From the NCBI GenBank assembly GCA_002356635.1, contig CP023454.1, positions 1,410,501 through 1,474,500 on the forward strand: 64,000 nucleotides of DNA, in the 5' to 3' direction. Below the pieces are notes generated by a model, which worked only from the letters and a program-made list of their open reading frames with translations, was not told the DNA's origin and ran no database searches. Of this stretch, positions 23,187 through 32,184 are shown piece by piece. A program made the position numbers and the translations under genes. The first letter of the stretch is position 1; every line of letters begins with the position of its first letter. The DNA comes from Rhodobacteraceae bacterium QY30 (GTDB lineage: Bacteria > Pseudomonadota > Alphaproteobacteria > Rhodobacterales > Rhodobacteraceae).

Positions 23187-23355
23187 GTCCGGGGATCCCG
23201 ATGCAAGGCAATTCCGGGGGTGATCCCGGCGCGGTGTCAGGCTATAGATGCTCAGAGCCGGGCGGCGGGGTCAAGGCGCAAGGCGCAGAAGCCCGGCCCG
23301 GCTGCCAGGCCGCGCGCCCGGACACGGGGCAGGGCACTTTGGACGGAGGCGGATT

Positions 23356-25215
23356 TTGATCAAGGGTCTTTTGGGTGGGGTGCTGTCAGGCGGCCTGGTG
23401 TCGGCGGCGCTGCTGGGGGCGGTTTCGCTGATGTCCGCCCCACCGGCGCCCCGGTCCGCAGGTGCAGCCCCCATCGCGGCGCCCGCCGAGGCGCCGCAGC
23501 CCGAGGCCATCCCCGCCGTTCCCGGAGCAGCGGACATGGCACCCACGGTCGAAGATGCCGGCACGTCAACTGCTGCCCCCGCAACCGCCGATGCGACGCC
23601 CGCGCCCGATCAGCCGGCTGTGACGCAACCGGCGGGAACCTCCGCGCCCGCCGAGTCCGCCCCCGTGGCCGAAGCGATCACGCCCCCTGCGGGGTCCGAA
23701 TTCGACAAGCCAGCCGTGGATGCGCCCGCCGTGGCTCCCGCGGCCGATGCCCAGGTGGCAACCGCCCCGGCGCCCAGCGTCGCAGTCCCTGACGCGGCCG
23801 AACCCGCAGCGCCCGCCCCGGCCAGCGCCAGCGCGCCGCAACCCTCGCAGAGCCAGGCGGCCGAGGTGCTGGCCACCGCGCCGGATGCCGAGGCCGCCCC
23901 CGTGCCCCCCGCGACGATCGAAGCGCCCGCCGCCGTGGAACCTGCGCCTGCGCCCGTGGCGGTGCCCCCGGCGGCCGATCGAGTTCCGGCGCCGCCGTTC
24001 ACCGCCGACACCCCCGCGGCCCCTGCGGCCCCTGCGGAAGAGGCGTTGCCCGATCCGGCACAGGATGCGCCGGTCACGGATGAGGTGCTGGAGGAATCAC
24101 TTCCCGATGATCCGGCCGGCGGCATCCCGATGCCTGAGGAGACGCCGCCCCCGGCGGGGGCGACCACCACCCCCGCAACGGTGCCGACGGCCGTCGGAAA
24201 GCGCGTGCTGCCACCGGTCCGCAAGGCGGGTGCAAGCGAAGCGGCCCCGGACACCGGTCAAGCCCAGACCGAAAGCCCTTCGGACCTTCCGCCTGTCATC
24301 TCGCCCGAGGCGCCCTTGGCCCCGAAGGGCGTGACCACCGCCCCGAAACCCGGCTTTGACCGCGCGGTGCCGGGTGTGCGCGTCCTTCGCCTGCCGTCGA
24401 GCGAGTCGGGCACGCCCGCGGCGGAGGCTGCGCCCGCGGCACCCGCCGCGGAGGCGGCACCGCTTCCCGCCACGCCCAACCCCGCCACGCCCAACCCCGC
24501 CACGGCAGGCACCGAGGTGGATCGCCCCGAAACTCCGATGGATCGGAATGCCGCGGTGTTCGACAATCCCCAGAAGCTGCCCGTCCTGGCGGTGATCGTC
24601 ATCGATGTCGGCGACCGGCGGGGCGGAGCTGACCTGGCACAATTGCTGTCCTTGCCGTCTCCGGTCACCGTGGCCTTCAACCCGATGCGCAAGGACACGC
24701 TGGAAGCGGCCGCACGCAGCCGGGCGCGGGGGTTCGAGGTGGCGATCCTGGCCGATGGCCTGCCGAAGGAAGGTACCGCGTCGGATGTCGAGGTGGCCTA
24801 TCAGTCGATCAGCGCCGCGATGCCCGAGGCGGTGGCCGTCATGACCTCGCCGGAAAGCACGCTTCTGGCGCGGCGTCCCGTCGCCCAGCAGATGGTGGCG
24901 ATCCTGAAGGATGAAGGCCTGGGCCTTGTAACCTATGCGCGCGGACTGAGCCCCGCGCGCGAGCTGGCGCGGGGGCAGGGGCTGCCGCAGGCCGAGGTCA
25001 CCCGTGTCGCCGATGAACCGCGTGGCGACGTGGCCACGATCCTGCGCGCCCTGGAAAGCGAAGCCTTCCAGGCGCAGCAGAAGGGGTTCGGCGTCGTCGT
25101 GCTGCGCTCCTACCCCGACAGCATGACCGCGCTGTCGCAGTTCATGGCCAAGGCCAAGGCGCCGGAGTCCGGATTGGGGGTCAAGGTGGGGCCGGTGACG
25201 GCCCTATTCCGCTAG
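23356..25215 (+). CDS. Divergent polysaccharide deacetylase (YibQ/DUF610) with long Pro/Ala linker
   Basis: 619 residues if started at the TTG at 23356, which has GGAGG at 23345-23349 with ideal spacing; no ATG fits. One N-terminal membrane anchor (about residues 3-25), then about 370 residues of Ala/Pro/Glu-rich low-complexity sequence with 15-nt tandem repeats at 24466-24505. The folded C-terminal domain from about residue 405 has LAVIVIDVGDRRGG, PVTVAFNPM and a VVLRSYPD end. It resembles the YibQ-type NodB-like fold, where catalytic residues are often altered. Likely periplasmic and envelope-linked; enzyme activity is unproven. Confidence 0.75.
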   Translation: MIKGLLGGVLSGGLVSAALLGAVSLMSAPPAPRSAGAAPIAAPAEAPQPEAIPAVPGAADMAPTVEDAGTSTAAPATADATPAPDQPAVTQPAGTSAPAESAPVAEAITPPAGSEFDKPAVDAPAVAPAADAQVATAPAPSVAVPDAAEPAAPAPASASAPQPSQSQAAEVLATAPDAEAAPVPPATIEAPAAVEPAPAPVAVPPAADRVPAPPFTADTPAAPAAPAEEALPDPAQDAPVTDEVLEESLPDDPAGGIPMPEETPPPAGATTTPATVPTAVGKRVLPPVRKAGASEAAPDTGQAQTESPSDLPPVISPEAPLAPKGVTTAPKPGFDRAVPGVRVLRLPSSESGTPAAEAAPAAPAAEAAPLPATPNPATPNPATAGTEVDRPETPMDRNAAVFDNPQKLPVLAVIVIDVGDRRGGADLAQLLSLPSPVTVAFNPMRKDTLEAAARSRARGFEVAILADGLPKEGTASDVEVAYQSISAAMPEAVAVMTSPESTLLARRPVAQQMVAILKDEGLGLVTYARGLSPARELARGQGLPQAEVTRVADEPRGDVATILRALESEAFQAQQKGFGVVVLRSYPDSMTALSQFMAKAKAPESGLGVKVGPVTALFR

Positions 25216-25265
25216 GGGGGGGCAGACGGGGGCAGCGCACCAGCCGCAGGGCCGGCCTCAGTCCG

Positions 25266-25589
25266 TCACTCGTCCCGATCGTCGCCAAAGCGCGAATCGT
25301 CGTCGTAGACATCTTCGCCTTCGGGAACGAACTTGCCCGAAAGGGTGATCGAATGGTCGTTGTGCCGCGGATCCATCACCACGTCCGAAGGCAACTCCCC
25401 TGCCAGCCATTCGCGGATCTCTTCGCGGGCGTCGGCAAGTTCCTGTCCGGTCAGTTCCGAGATATAGGTCAGGAAGGCGCGCTGATCGCCGTCGATTTCC
25501 TCAAGCTCGGTCTCGTCCGCGTCCGGCCATTTGTCGATGATCGCGTCGAAGAACGCCGACCAGTTTTCCTGAACATGATGCCATTTCAT
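25266..25589 (-). CDS. Small acidic CsbD-like protein
   Basis: 107 residues, strongly acidic, soluble, no signal peptide. The N-terminal part WHHVQENWSAFFDAI then KWPDADETELEEIDGD and a helical EEIREWL resemble the CsbD stress-protein pattern of paired W and helical segments. The tail (VYDDDSRFGDDRDE) is disordered. CsbD relatives are general-stress proteins of unknown mechanism. The assignment rests on motif resemblance only. Confidence 0.5.
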   Translation of the reverse strand: MKWHHVQENWSAFFDAIIDKWPDADETELEEIDGDQRAFLTYISELTGQELADAREEIREWLAGELPSDVVMDPRHNDHSITLSGKFVPEGEDVYDDDSRFGDDRDE

Positions 25590-25828
25590 CGCGGGGATCT
25601 CTCAGCTGTCTGTCTTCGATGGCAATGCAATGCACCGGCATCGGGTTCCCATCCTGTCTGACCCGCCCCGACCCGCAGCGCAATGGGTTCCTTACCCAAG
25701 GGAAAGGTATTTTCCCCTGTCCCTGACATGGGAAGGCGCCCGGGGACCATCAACCGGGGTGCGGGCACGGGTGCCCCGCTGGACCCTGGCCGATTGCGCA
25801 GGATCGGGGCGTCCGCAGTTCGGGCCGG

Positions 25829-25945
25829 TCAGTTCAGCCAGCCCTGCACGGTCCGCGCCCCGCCCGCAACGTCTTCCCCGGCGCCAGCGACGGTGTTGCA
25901 GCCTGCAAGGGCCGCCAGCATCGCCAGAACGACAAGCTTTTTCAT
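25829..25945 (-). CDS. Entericidin-type small lipoprotein
   Basis: 38 residues: MKKLVVLAMLAALAGCNTVA, a lipoprotein signal with lipobox LAGC, then a short Gly/Ala tail GAGEDVAGGARTVQGWLN typical of entericidin A/B. Such lipoproteins sit in the envelope and are linked to stationary-phase lysis control in enterobacteria; the role in Rhodobacterales is unknown. GAGGAA lies about 9 nt before the ATG. It begins 4 nt after the peptide-binding protein gene and may be co-transcribed with it. Confidence 0.8.
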   Translation of the reverse strand: MKKLVVLAMLAALAGCNTVAGAGEDVAGGARTVQGWLN

Positions 25946-25949
25946 GCTC

Positions 25950-27779
25950 TTATTCCTCATGCCACCAAGTCTCGGGAACAAATCCCGGCCAGAAGCCGTA
26001 TAGCGGAACCCTTGAGGGATAGTGAAGATGCCTTGAATGCGCGACACGACTGGTCTTTTCGTACCAGACCGGCACCACGTAGCGCCCGGCGGTCAGAACC
26101 CGGTCCAGCGCCTGCGTGGCCAACGTGAAGGCTTCGGGCGTCCGTGCGGCCAGCATCTGCCCGATCAGGCCGTCGACGGCGGGTGACTTGATTCCCGCCA
26201 GGTTGCGCGATCCCGGCTGGTCGGCGGCGGCCGAACCGAAATACAAAAGCATCTCGTTCCCCGGCGACAGTGACATCGGGCGGACCATCCAGGCCATGTC
26301 GAAATCGAAGCTGGTGGTGCGTTGCAGATATTCGGCGCTGTCGACCGCGGTGACGACGGGCGTGATGCCCAACTGCTTCAACGGTGCGGAATACAGCTCG
26401 ACGATGGTGGCGGTGTCCGATGCCCCGCGCGCCAGCAGGAATTCCAGCCGGAAGGGTTGGCCCTGCGCATTCCGCAGCGCACCGTCCTCGACCGTCCAGC
26501 CCGCTTCGGCCAGAAGCGCGACCGCGCGGCGCAGCGCCTTGCGGTCGCTGGTCTGGCCATTGCCCGGTGGCGGGGTCCAGCCCTCCAGGGTGCCGGGGGG
26601 CAACTCGGCCTTGTAGGGCTCCAGAAGCGCGGCCACCTCGGGACGTGCCGGCCCGTTCCCGCCTGACAGTGACGAATGGACGAAATAGCTGTCGATGCGC
26701 GGCTCGGCGCCATCGTTCATGGTCTGGTTTATGAAGGTGAAGTTGAAGGCCTCGATCAGGGCCTGGCGCACCCGCCAGTCCTGGAACTGCGGCCGGCGGG
26801 TGTTCATCACGAAACCCGTCATGCCGCCGGGGCGGGCGTTGTCGATTTCCGATTTCACCACCTGCCCCGACGCCAGGGCCGGGAAATCGTAGTTCCGCAC
26901 CCACTTCGCCGCGTTGGTTTCGCGCCAGATGTTCAGGTCGCCCGCCTTGAAGGCCTCGAAGATCACCGTGGGATCGCCAAAGTAGTCGTAGCGCAGGGTA
27001 TCGAAGTTGTGCTGCCCGCGGTTGAAGGGCAGCTCCTTGCCCCAATAGTCGGGATTGCGGCGGAAGGTGATCGAGCGGCCCGGATCGACCCGGTCCACGA
27101 CATAGGGCCCTGTGCCGATGGGCGGCTCCATCGTTGTTTCGTCAAAGGCCCGGCCTGCCCACTGCGCCTTCTTCAGGACCGGCCGGAGCCCCATGAGCAG
27201 GGCCAGTTCCCGGTCCGGCGCCTTGAAGGTGATGCGGACACTGCGCGGGCCGGTGGCTTCGATCTTCGCCACCTTCGACCAGGCGCCGGTGTAGCGTGGG
27301 TGACCAACTGTGCCCAAAGTCTGGAAACTCCAGATCACGTCCTCGGTCGTGACCGGGCTTCCGTCCGAGAATCGGGCCTCGGGGCGAAGCGTGAATTCGA
27401 CCCAGGAGCGCGCCTCGTCGGTATCGACCGATTCGGCCAGAAGCCCATAAAGCGAGAAGGGCTCGTCCAGCGACCGCCCCATCAGCGTCTCGACGGTATG
27501 GGCGCCGATCCCGTAGGGCGCACGGCCCTTCACGATCCAGGGATTGAGGCTGTCGAAGCTGCCCGGTTCTCCGGCGATATAGGCGCCGCCCTTCGGCGCC
27601 TCGGCGTTGACATAAGGCAGGGCCACAAAATCAGGTGGAAGGGCCGGTTCCCCATACATAGCTATGCCATGACGGGGCGTAGCGCGGGCTTCGGAGCCGG
27701 GTGCAAGGGCTGCGAACAGGATCGAAAGCGCAAGTCCGACGGAACGGCCGATGGCCCTAGCCGATGTCGGTTTGCTCAT
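25950..27779 (-). CDS. Extracellular solute-binding protein, family 5 (YejA-like peptide ABC transporter component)
   Basis: 609 residues with a signal peptide (GRSVGLALSILFAALAPGSEA). Family-5 features: HGIAMYGEPALPPDF opening, SFDSLNPWIVKG, RFSDGSPVTTEDVIWSFQ, GTGPYVVDRVDPGRSITF and NPDYWG. The opening GEPALP matches the YejA-like branch, which binds oligopeptides or microcin-C-type compounds. The start at 27779 was chosen because AGGAAGG is 8 nt upstream; the ATG two codons earlier is too close. No permease or ATPase genes lie beside it, so it works with a transporter encoded elsewhere. Confidence 0.88.
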   Translation of the reverse strand: MSKPTSARAIGRSVGLALSILFAALAPGSEARATPRHGIAMYGEPALPPDFVALPYVNAEAPKGGAYIAGEPGSFDSLNPWIVKGRAPYGIGAHTVETLMGRSLDEPFSLYGLLAESVDTDEARSWVEFTLRPEARFSDGSPVTTEDVIWSFQTLGTVGHPRYTGAWSKVAKIEATGPRSVRITFKAPDRELALLMGLRPVLKKAQWAGRAFDETTMEPPIGTGPYVVDRVDPGRSITFRRNPDYWGKELPFNRGQHNFDTLRYDYFGDPTVIFEAFKAGDLNIWRETNAAKWVRNYDFPALASGQVVKSEIDNARPGGMTGFVMNTRRPQFQDWRVRQALIEAFNFTFINQTMNDGAEPRIDSYFVHSSLSGGNGPARPEVAALLEPYKAELPPGTLEGWTPPPGNGQTSDRKALRRAVALLAEAGWTVEDGALRNAQGQPFRLEFLLARGASDTATIVELYSAPLKQLGITPVVTAVDSAEYLQRTTSFDFDMAWMVRPMSLSPGNEMLLYFGSAAADQPGSRNLAGIKSPAVDGLIGQMLAARTPEAFTLATQALDRVLTAGRYVVPVWYEKTSRVAHSRHLHYPSRVPLYGFWPGFVPETWWHEE

Positions 27780-27849
27780 GCCCATTCCCTTCCTGCCGTG
27801 ATCGGGCGGCAAGCTAACCGGGCTTCCCTGCCTTTTCAAACTTTTAGCT

Positions 27850-27958
27850 TGGCCATGCGCGATGAAGCGCGTATAGATAAGGAACTGCTCGATAGGTTTC
27901 TTGCCTGTATGAAACCTGCCTCAACGACTTAGCGCCCGCCTTGTGCGGGCGTTTTTTT
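27850..27958 (+). ncRNA. Candidate small RNA or bdhA leader with three stem-loops and terminator
   Basis: About 100 nt upstream of bdhA hold three successive hairpins: GCGC-GATGAA-GCGC (27857-27870), AGGTTTC-N10-GAAACCT (27894-27917, 7 bp perfect) and a terminator hairpin (27933-27951) with a T7 tail. The same stretch contains a 25-codon open frame (27855-27932) whose stop codon touches the terminator. It could therefore be a trans-acting sRNA, a small protein mRNA, or a leader peptide/attenuator before bdhA. No clear promoter or ribosome site was identified. Confidence 0.5.
27933..27958 (+). terminator. Strong rho-independent terminator upstream of bdhA
   Basis: CGCCCGC and GCGGGCG pair perfectly over a 5-nt loop and are followed by seven T. 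There is no long gene upstream on this strand, so it ends a short RNA. Confidence 0.85.
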
Positions 27959-28080
27959 GTGCCGGAACGGGGTGGCGGCAAAGGGTCGCGGGCGGCAGGC
28001 AGGGCAATTTGCCCGGTTTGTCACTGGCTATTTGCATTTGGCCGGATAATCTGCGCCGCAACGCAAATCAGAGGTGTTTC

Positions 28081-28866
28081 ATGTCCCTTTCAGGCAAGAC
28101 GGCCGTCATCACCGGCTCCAATTCGGGGATCGGTCTGGGCGTCGCGCGCGAACTGGCCAAGGCTGGCGCAAACGTCGTGCTGAATTCCTTCACCGACCGG
28201 GCCGAGGATCACGCGCTGGCTGCGGAACTTGGCGCGGAATTCGGCGTGCGCGCCGCCTATGTGAAAGCCGACATGTCGCAGGGGACCGAGTGCCGCGCCC
28301 TGGTGACACAAGCCGCGGACCTGATGGGGGCTTGCGATATTCTCGTGAACAACGCGGGTATCCAGCATGTGGCGCCCATCCACGCCTTCCCGGTCGAGAA
28401 GTGGGACGCGATCCTGGCGATCAACCTGACGTCGGCCTTCCACACCACGGCGGCCGCCCTGCCTTTGATGCGCAAGGCCGGCTGGGGACGGGTGGTCAAC
28501 ATCGCGTCTGCGCATGGCCTCACGGCCTCGCCCTTCAAGTCGGCCTATGTCGCGGCGAAGCACGGCATCGTCGGGCTGACCAAGGTCACGGCGCTGGAAA
28601 CCGCGCAGGAAGCCATCACAGCCAATGCGATCTGCCCGGGCTATGTGCTGACCCCGCTGGTCGAGGCGCAGATCCCCGACCAGATGAAGACCCACAACAT
28701 GAGCCGCGAGGACGTGATCCGGAACGTCATGCTGGACCGGCAGCCCTCGAAGCAGTTCGCCACGGTCGAGCAGATCGGCGGGACGACGGTGTTCCTGTGT
28801 TCGGCGGCGGCAGACCAGATCACGGGAACGGCGATCAGCGTCGATGGTGGCTGGACCGCACTGTAA
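28081..28866 (+). CDS. bdhA: 3-hydroxybutyrate dehydrogenase
   Basis: 261-residue short-chain dehydrogenase. It interconverts (R)-3-hydroxybutyrate and acetoacetate with NAD in polyhydroxybutyrate and ketone metabolism. TGSNSGIGLGVA (cofactor loop, about residue 12), NNAGIQHVAPI, catalytic NIASAHG Ser and YVAAKHGIVG (Tyr-Lys), and the C-terminal GTAISVDGGWTAL. The GIQHV and MLDRQPSKQF blocks are typical of HBDH rather than generic SDRs. The ATG at 28081 has AGAGGTG upstream. The patatin gene follows after 80 nt. Confidence 0.93.
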   Translation: MSLSGKTAVITGSNSGIGLGVARELAKAGANVVLNSFTDRAEDHALAAELGAEFGVRAAYVKADMSQGTECRALVTQAADLMGACDILVNNAGIQHVAPIHAFPVEKWDAILAINLTSAFHTTAAALPLMRKAGWGRVVNIASAHGLTASPFKSAYVAAKHGIVGLTKVTALETAQEAITANAICPGYVLTPLVEAQIPDQMKTHNMSREDVIRNVMLDRQPSKQFATVEQIGGTTVFLCSAAADQITGTAISVDGGWTAL

Positions 28867-28946
28867 TCCGGCGCCTTCGCCCTCCCTGTCCGGGCGTCGG
28901 GGCGCCCGGCCGGGGATTCCGAACAATTGGACAAAGAAGAAACAGC

Positions 28947-29996
28947 ATGACAGCGAAGCGTGGCGTTCGGCGGGTCAATGTGGCCTTGCAGGGGGGCGGC
29001 GCGCATGGAGCCTTTACCTGGGGCGTGCTTGACCGGCTGCTTGAGGAAGAGACGATCGAGATTGCCGGAATTTCCGGCACGTCGGCGGGGGCACTGAACG
29101 GTGCGGCGCTGAAGGCGGGGCTCTGCGCGGGTGGTCGCCAAGGCGCGCGCGACAACCTTGACTGGCTCTGGTCGCAGGTGTCCGAGGTGCAGGACCTGCG
29201 CCTGGGGCAGTGGATGAAGGCGCTGTGGCCCGAGGACGGTCCGGTGGCGCGCTTCTGGTCGGCCTTTTCGCCCTATGCGCTGGCCGGACGGATGGCGCAG
29301 GTGTTCAGCCCCTACGATTATGGCCCGCTTTATGCCAATCCGCTGGCGCGCGTGGTGGCGAAGTTCCACCCCGACCTTCTGACCGATGTGGCAGGGCCGC
29401 GGCTTTTCGTTTCCGCGACCAACGTGCGGACAGGCAAGATCCGGGTCTTTGGCGGCGCCGAAGTGACGCCCCAGGCGATCCTGGCCTCGGCCTGCCTGCC
29501 CACGCTGTTCCAGGCCATCGAGATCGACGATCCGCTGACAGGTCGGAAGGAAGCCTACTGGGATGGCGGCTATGCCGGCAATCCGGCGCTGTTTCCCCTG
29601 TATGAGAAGGACTTGCCGCGCGACATCCTTCTGGTCAACATCAACCCGTTCCTCCGCAAGGACATCCCGCGACAGGCCGACCAGATCACCGACCGCATCA
29701 ACGAGATCAGCTTCAACGCCACCCTGCTGTCCGAATTGCGGGCCATCAACTTCGTGAAGCGCCTGATCGCAGAAGGCGCGGTCAGCGCCACGGCGATGAA
29801 GGATGTGCTGGTGCATCTTGTGGGGGATGACCATCTGATGAACGACCTGACCGCGCGAACCAAGGTCGTGCCGACACAGGGTCTGCTGGAGCGGCTGAAG
29901 CTAGGCGGGCGCCGGGCGGCAGAGCGGTTCCTGGACAAGAATGATGCCCGGATCGGCAAGGAAAGCACCGTCGACCTGGCCGCGATGTTCGGCTGA
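28947..29996 (+). CDS. Patatin-like phospholipase family protein
   Basis: 349 residues. Visible: oxyanion GGGAHGAFTWGV at about residue 17, nucleophile elbow GISGTSAGALNG (Ser about 47) and the catalytic Asp in WDGGYAGNPALFPL, giving the Ser-Asp dyad of patatins. It hydrolyses acyl esters; the natural substrate is unknown. Pairing with bdhA is suggestive of lipid or polyhydroxyalkanoate turnover, but that is inference. There is no signal peptide, so it is cytoplasmic or membrane-peripheral. Confidence 0.88.
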   Translation: MTAKRGVRRVNVALQGGGAHGAFTWGVLDRLLEEETIEIAGISGTSAGALNGAALKAGLCAGGRQGARDNLDWLWSQVSEVQDLRLGQWMKALWPEDGPVARFWSAFSPYALAGRMAQVFSPYDYGPLYANPLARVVAKFHPDLLTDVAGPRLFVSATNVRTGKIRVFGGAEVTPQAILASACLPTLFQAIEIDDPLTGRKEAYWDGGYAGNPALFPLYEKDLPRDILLVNINPFLRKDIPRQADQITDRINEISFNATLLSELRAINFVKRLIAEGAVSATAMKDVLVHLVGDDHLMNDLTARTKVVPTQGLLERLKLGGRRAAERFLDKNDARIGKESTVDLAAMFG

Positions 29997-30179
29997 ACCG
30001 CTCCGTGGCGCCGCCTGCGCGGCGGTTTGCGAAAGTTCGTCTCCGGCGCCGCATCTGAATGGACCGGCCCGCCGGACGCGTCCGCGTATCCGCCCAGGGT
30101 GTCTTGCCTTTTTCGGCGGTCTTGCCCGCCCCCGTTCGGGTCTGCGAGTGACGTCGAACTCACTGGGTACTGGCCCAGC

Positions 30180-30204
30180 CGGCGCGGCCGGAGAAGCCGC
30201 GCCG
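30180..30204. terminator. Hairpin between convergent patatin and psuG genes
   Basis: CGGCGCGGC and GCCGCGCCG form a perfect 9-bp stem over a 7-nt loop, 13 nt after the psuG stop. Neither side has a long T-tract. The rest of the 220-nt gap 29997-30217 shows nothing else recognisable. Confidence 0.45.
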
Positions 30205-30217
30205 CACTTGGCTCTGT

Positions 30218-31138
30218 TCAGGTCCGCGCCAGTTCCGCCGCGATGGCCGCCGCCAGCCGGGCATTGGCCAGCACCAGTGCGATGTTCGAGGCCAGCGATC
30301 GCCCTTGGGTCAGGTCATAAAGGCGGTCGAGGAGATAGGGCGTGACCTCCTTGGCGGCGATGCCGTCGCGGGCGGCGTCGGCCAACGCGGCTTCGATGAC
30401 AGGGACGATGACGTCGCGCGGTATCTCGGCCTCGACCGGAATCGGGTTGGCAACCAGCTGGCCACCAGGCAGTCCCAGGGTGCGGCGCATGCGGTGGGCG
30501 GCCGCGATCTGTGCGGGGTTATCCATGCGCAACGGGGCCGGCAGGCCGGAACTGCGCGACCAGAAGGCCGGGAAATCGTCCTGGCCCACGGCAATCACCG
30601 GAACCCCCAGGGTTTCCAGCACTTCAAGCGTCTTGGGCAGGTCGAGGATCGCCTTGGCGCCCGCGGCCACGACCGTCACGGCGGTTTCCGAAAGCTCCCG
30701 CAGGTCGGCCGAGATGTCGAAGCTGGTTTCCGCCCCCCGATGAACGCCGCCGATGCCGCCCGTGGCAAACACCTCGATCCCGGCCAGGTGGGCGCAGATC
30801 ATCGTGGCCGCAACCGTGGTGGCGCCCATGCCGCCCGTGGCGAGGCAGGCCGCAAGGTCGGCGCGCGACAGCTTCGCCACGTTCTGCGCCTGGCCCAGCG
30901 TATCCAGTTCGGCATCCGACAGGCCGACGTGGATTCGCCCCGCCATGACCGCGATGGTGGCCGGTTCGGCCCCGGCGCGGCGCACCTCGGCCTCGACGGC
31001 ACGGGCGGTTTCGACGTTCTGTGGAAACGGCATCCCGTGGGTGATGATGGTCGATTCCAGCGCCACGACCGGGCGGCCTTCGGCCAGGGCAGCGGCGACA
31101 GACGGGGCGAAGGTCAGGAAATCCTTGGTCATGGTCAT
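30218..31138 (-). CDS. psuG: Pseudouridine-5'-phosphate glycosidase
   Basis: 306 residues. It splits pseudouridine 5'-phosphate into uracil and ribose 5-phosphate. Blocks VALESTIITHGMPFPQNVETA, GLSDAELDTL, GMGATTVAATMICAHLAGI, FATGGIGGVHRGAE and the SSGLPAPLR region are diagnostic of PsuG/IndA. It overlaps the kinase stop by 4 nt, forming a two-gene salvage operon psuK-psuG. The start at 31138 is the first of two close ATGs. Confidence 0.96.
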   Translation of the reverse strand: MTMTKDFLTFAPSVAAALAEGRPVVALESTIITHGMPFPQNVETARAVEAEVRRAGAEPATIAVMAGRIHVGLSDAELDTLGQAQNVAKLSRADLAACLATGGMGATTVAATMICAHLAGIEVFATGGIGGVHRGAETSFDISADLRELSETAVTVVAAGAKAILDLPKTLEVLETLGVPVIAVGQDDFPAFWSRSSGLPAPLRMDNPAQIAAAHRMRRTLGLPGGQLVANPIPVEAEIPRDVIVPVIEAALADAARDGIAAKEVTPYLLDRLYDLTQGRSLASNIALVLANARLAAAIAAELART

Positions 31139-32040
31139 GGATGTGTCTCTCCAGAGATGAAATGCGCGGCGGCGGCCAGCGCCGTGGCAAGGGCGTCTTT
31201 ACGGGCCACGCCACAGCGCTCGGCGGCGACATGGGCGGCCATGAAGGTATCGCCCGCCCCGGTGATCCGGAGAAGGCGGGAAGGAGCGATGGGGGGCGGC
31301 ACCGCCGTCAGGATGCCCGCGGCGCTGGCATCGGCGCAGGGGTGGGGTCCATCGGTGACCAGAACGCGCCGAGCGCCTTTGGCCAGAAGCGCGGCGGCGG
31401 CTTCAGCCGCGGTTGGAAGTGTCCGCCCGCACAGAAGTTGCGCCTCGGTCCGGTTGACGTAAAGCGTCGCGTTCGGCATCGCCAGCAGCGGCACAAGCCG
31501 GCTCGCCTTGCCGGGCGCCGCCGTCACCACCCGGACGTCGGCGGCGCGGAACAAGGGCGACACCGCGATCTGGCACAGAAGGTCGCTGGTCAGGTTGCCA
31601 TCCAGCGCGACCAGCCCCGGCCAGGGCACTTGCTCCGAGCCAAGCCGGCCATCCCGCAGCGGTGCAAGGATGCAGTCTCCCACGGCTTCCAGGGTGTGGG
31701 CGTCGGCGATGGCGGCGACCAGCCCGCCCGCCGCCTCGATCGCCAGATAACGGTCCGTCGCCAAGCCCGGCGCGCGGTGGACATGGGTGCAGTCGATGCC
31801 CATGCCGCCCAGGCAGGCAAGCAGCTCGCTGCCTTCGCCGTCCTGCCCCACGGCGCTGAGAAGCGCCGGCGAAAGCCCCAGCCGCGCCAGCGTCATGGCG
31901 ATGTTCAAGGCCACGCCGCCGGGTTGCCGGGTGATGCGGCCGGGAACATCCATTCCCGGCGTCGGCGACGCGGGTGTGCGGCCGATGATGTCCCACAGGA
32001 CGGAGCCGATGCAAAGGATGTCAGGCAGGGGGGCGGTCAT
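31135..32040 (-). CDS. psuK: PfkB-family carbohydrate kinase, probable pseudouridine kinase
   Basis: 301-residue ribokinase-fold kinase. N-terminal ILCIGSVLWDIIGRT, di-Gly hinge QPGGVALNIAMTLARLG, and PfkB signature 2 ITGAGDTFMAAHVAA with the catalytic Asp. The family alone does not fix the substrate. The 4-nt overlap with psuG makes pseudouridine phosphorylation the best reading. The ATG at 32040 was chosen over one six codons upstream because it starts at the conserved strand; its ribosome site is weak. Confidence 0.85.
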   Translation of the reverse strand: MTAPLPDILCIGSVLWDIIGRTPASPTPGMDVPGRITRQPGGVALNIAMTLARLGLSPALLSAVGQDGEGSELLACLGGMGIDCTHVHRAPGLATDRYLAIEAAGGLVAAIADAHTLEAVGDCILAPLRDGRLGSEQVPWPGLVALDGNLTSDLLCQIAVSPLFRAADVRVVTAAPGKASRLVPLLAMPNATLYVNRTEAQLLCGRTLPTAAEAAAALLAKGARRVLVTDGPHPCADASAAGILTAVPPPIAPSRLLRITGAGDTFMAAHVAAERCGVARKDALATALAAAAHFISGETHP

Positions 32041-32184
32041 CGCGGATCCGGGCAGCAAGGCATGAGGGACGGACAGCAGGCATCGGCATGGCGCGCCCGG
32101 CGCGGCGGTGCAACCAAAAAATGGAGCCGTCCCGCAGCGCCCGCGATTCCGGGTGACAGGTGGCGCAATGCGGCACCGCGCCCG

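Noticed and set aside
24466..24505. Short direct repeats as a CRISPR array
   Set aside because: Repeats are 15 nt, adjacent without spacers and inside a coding region.
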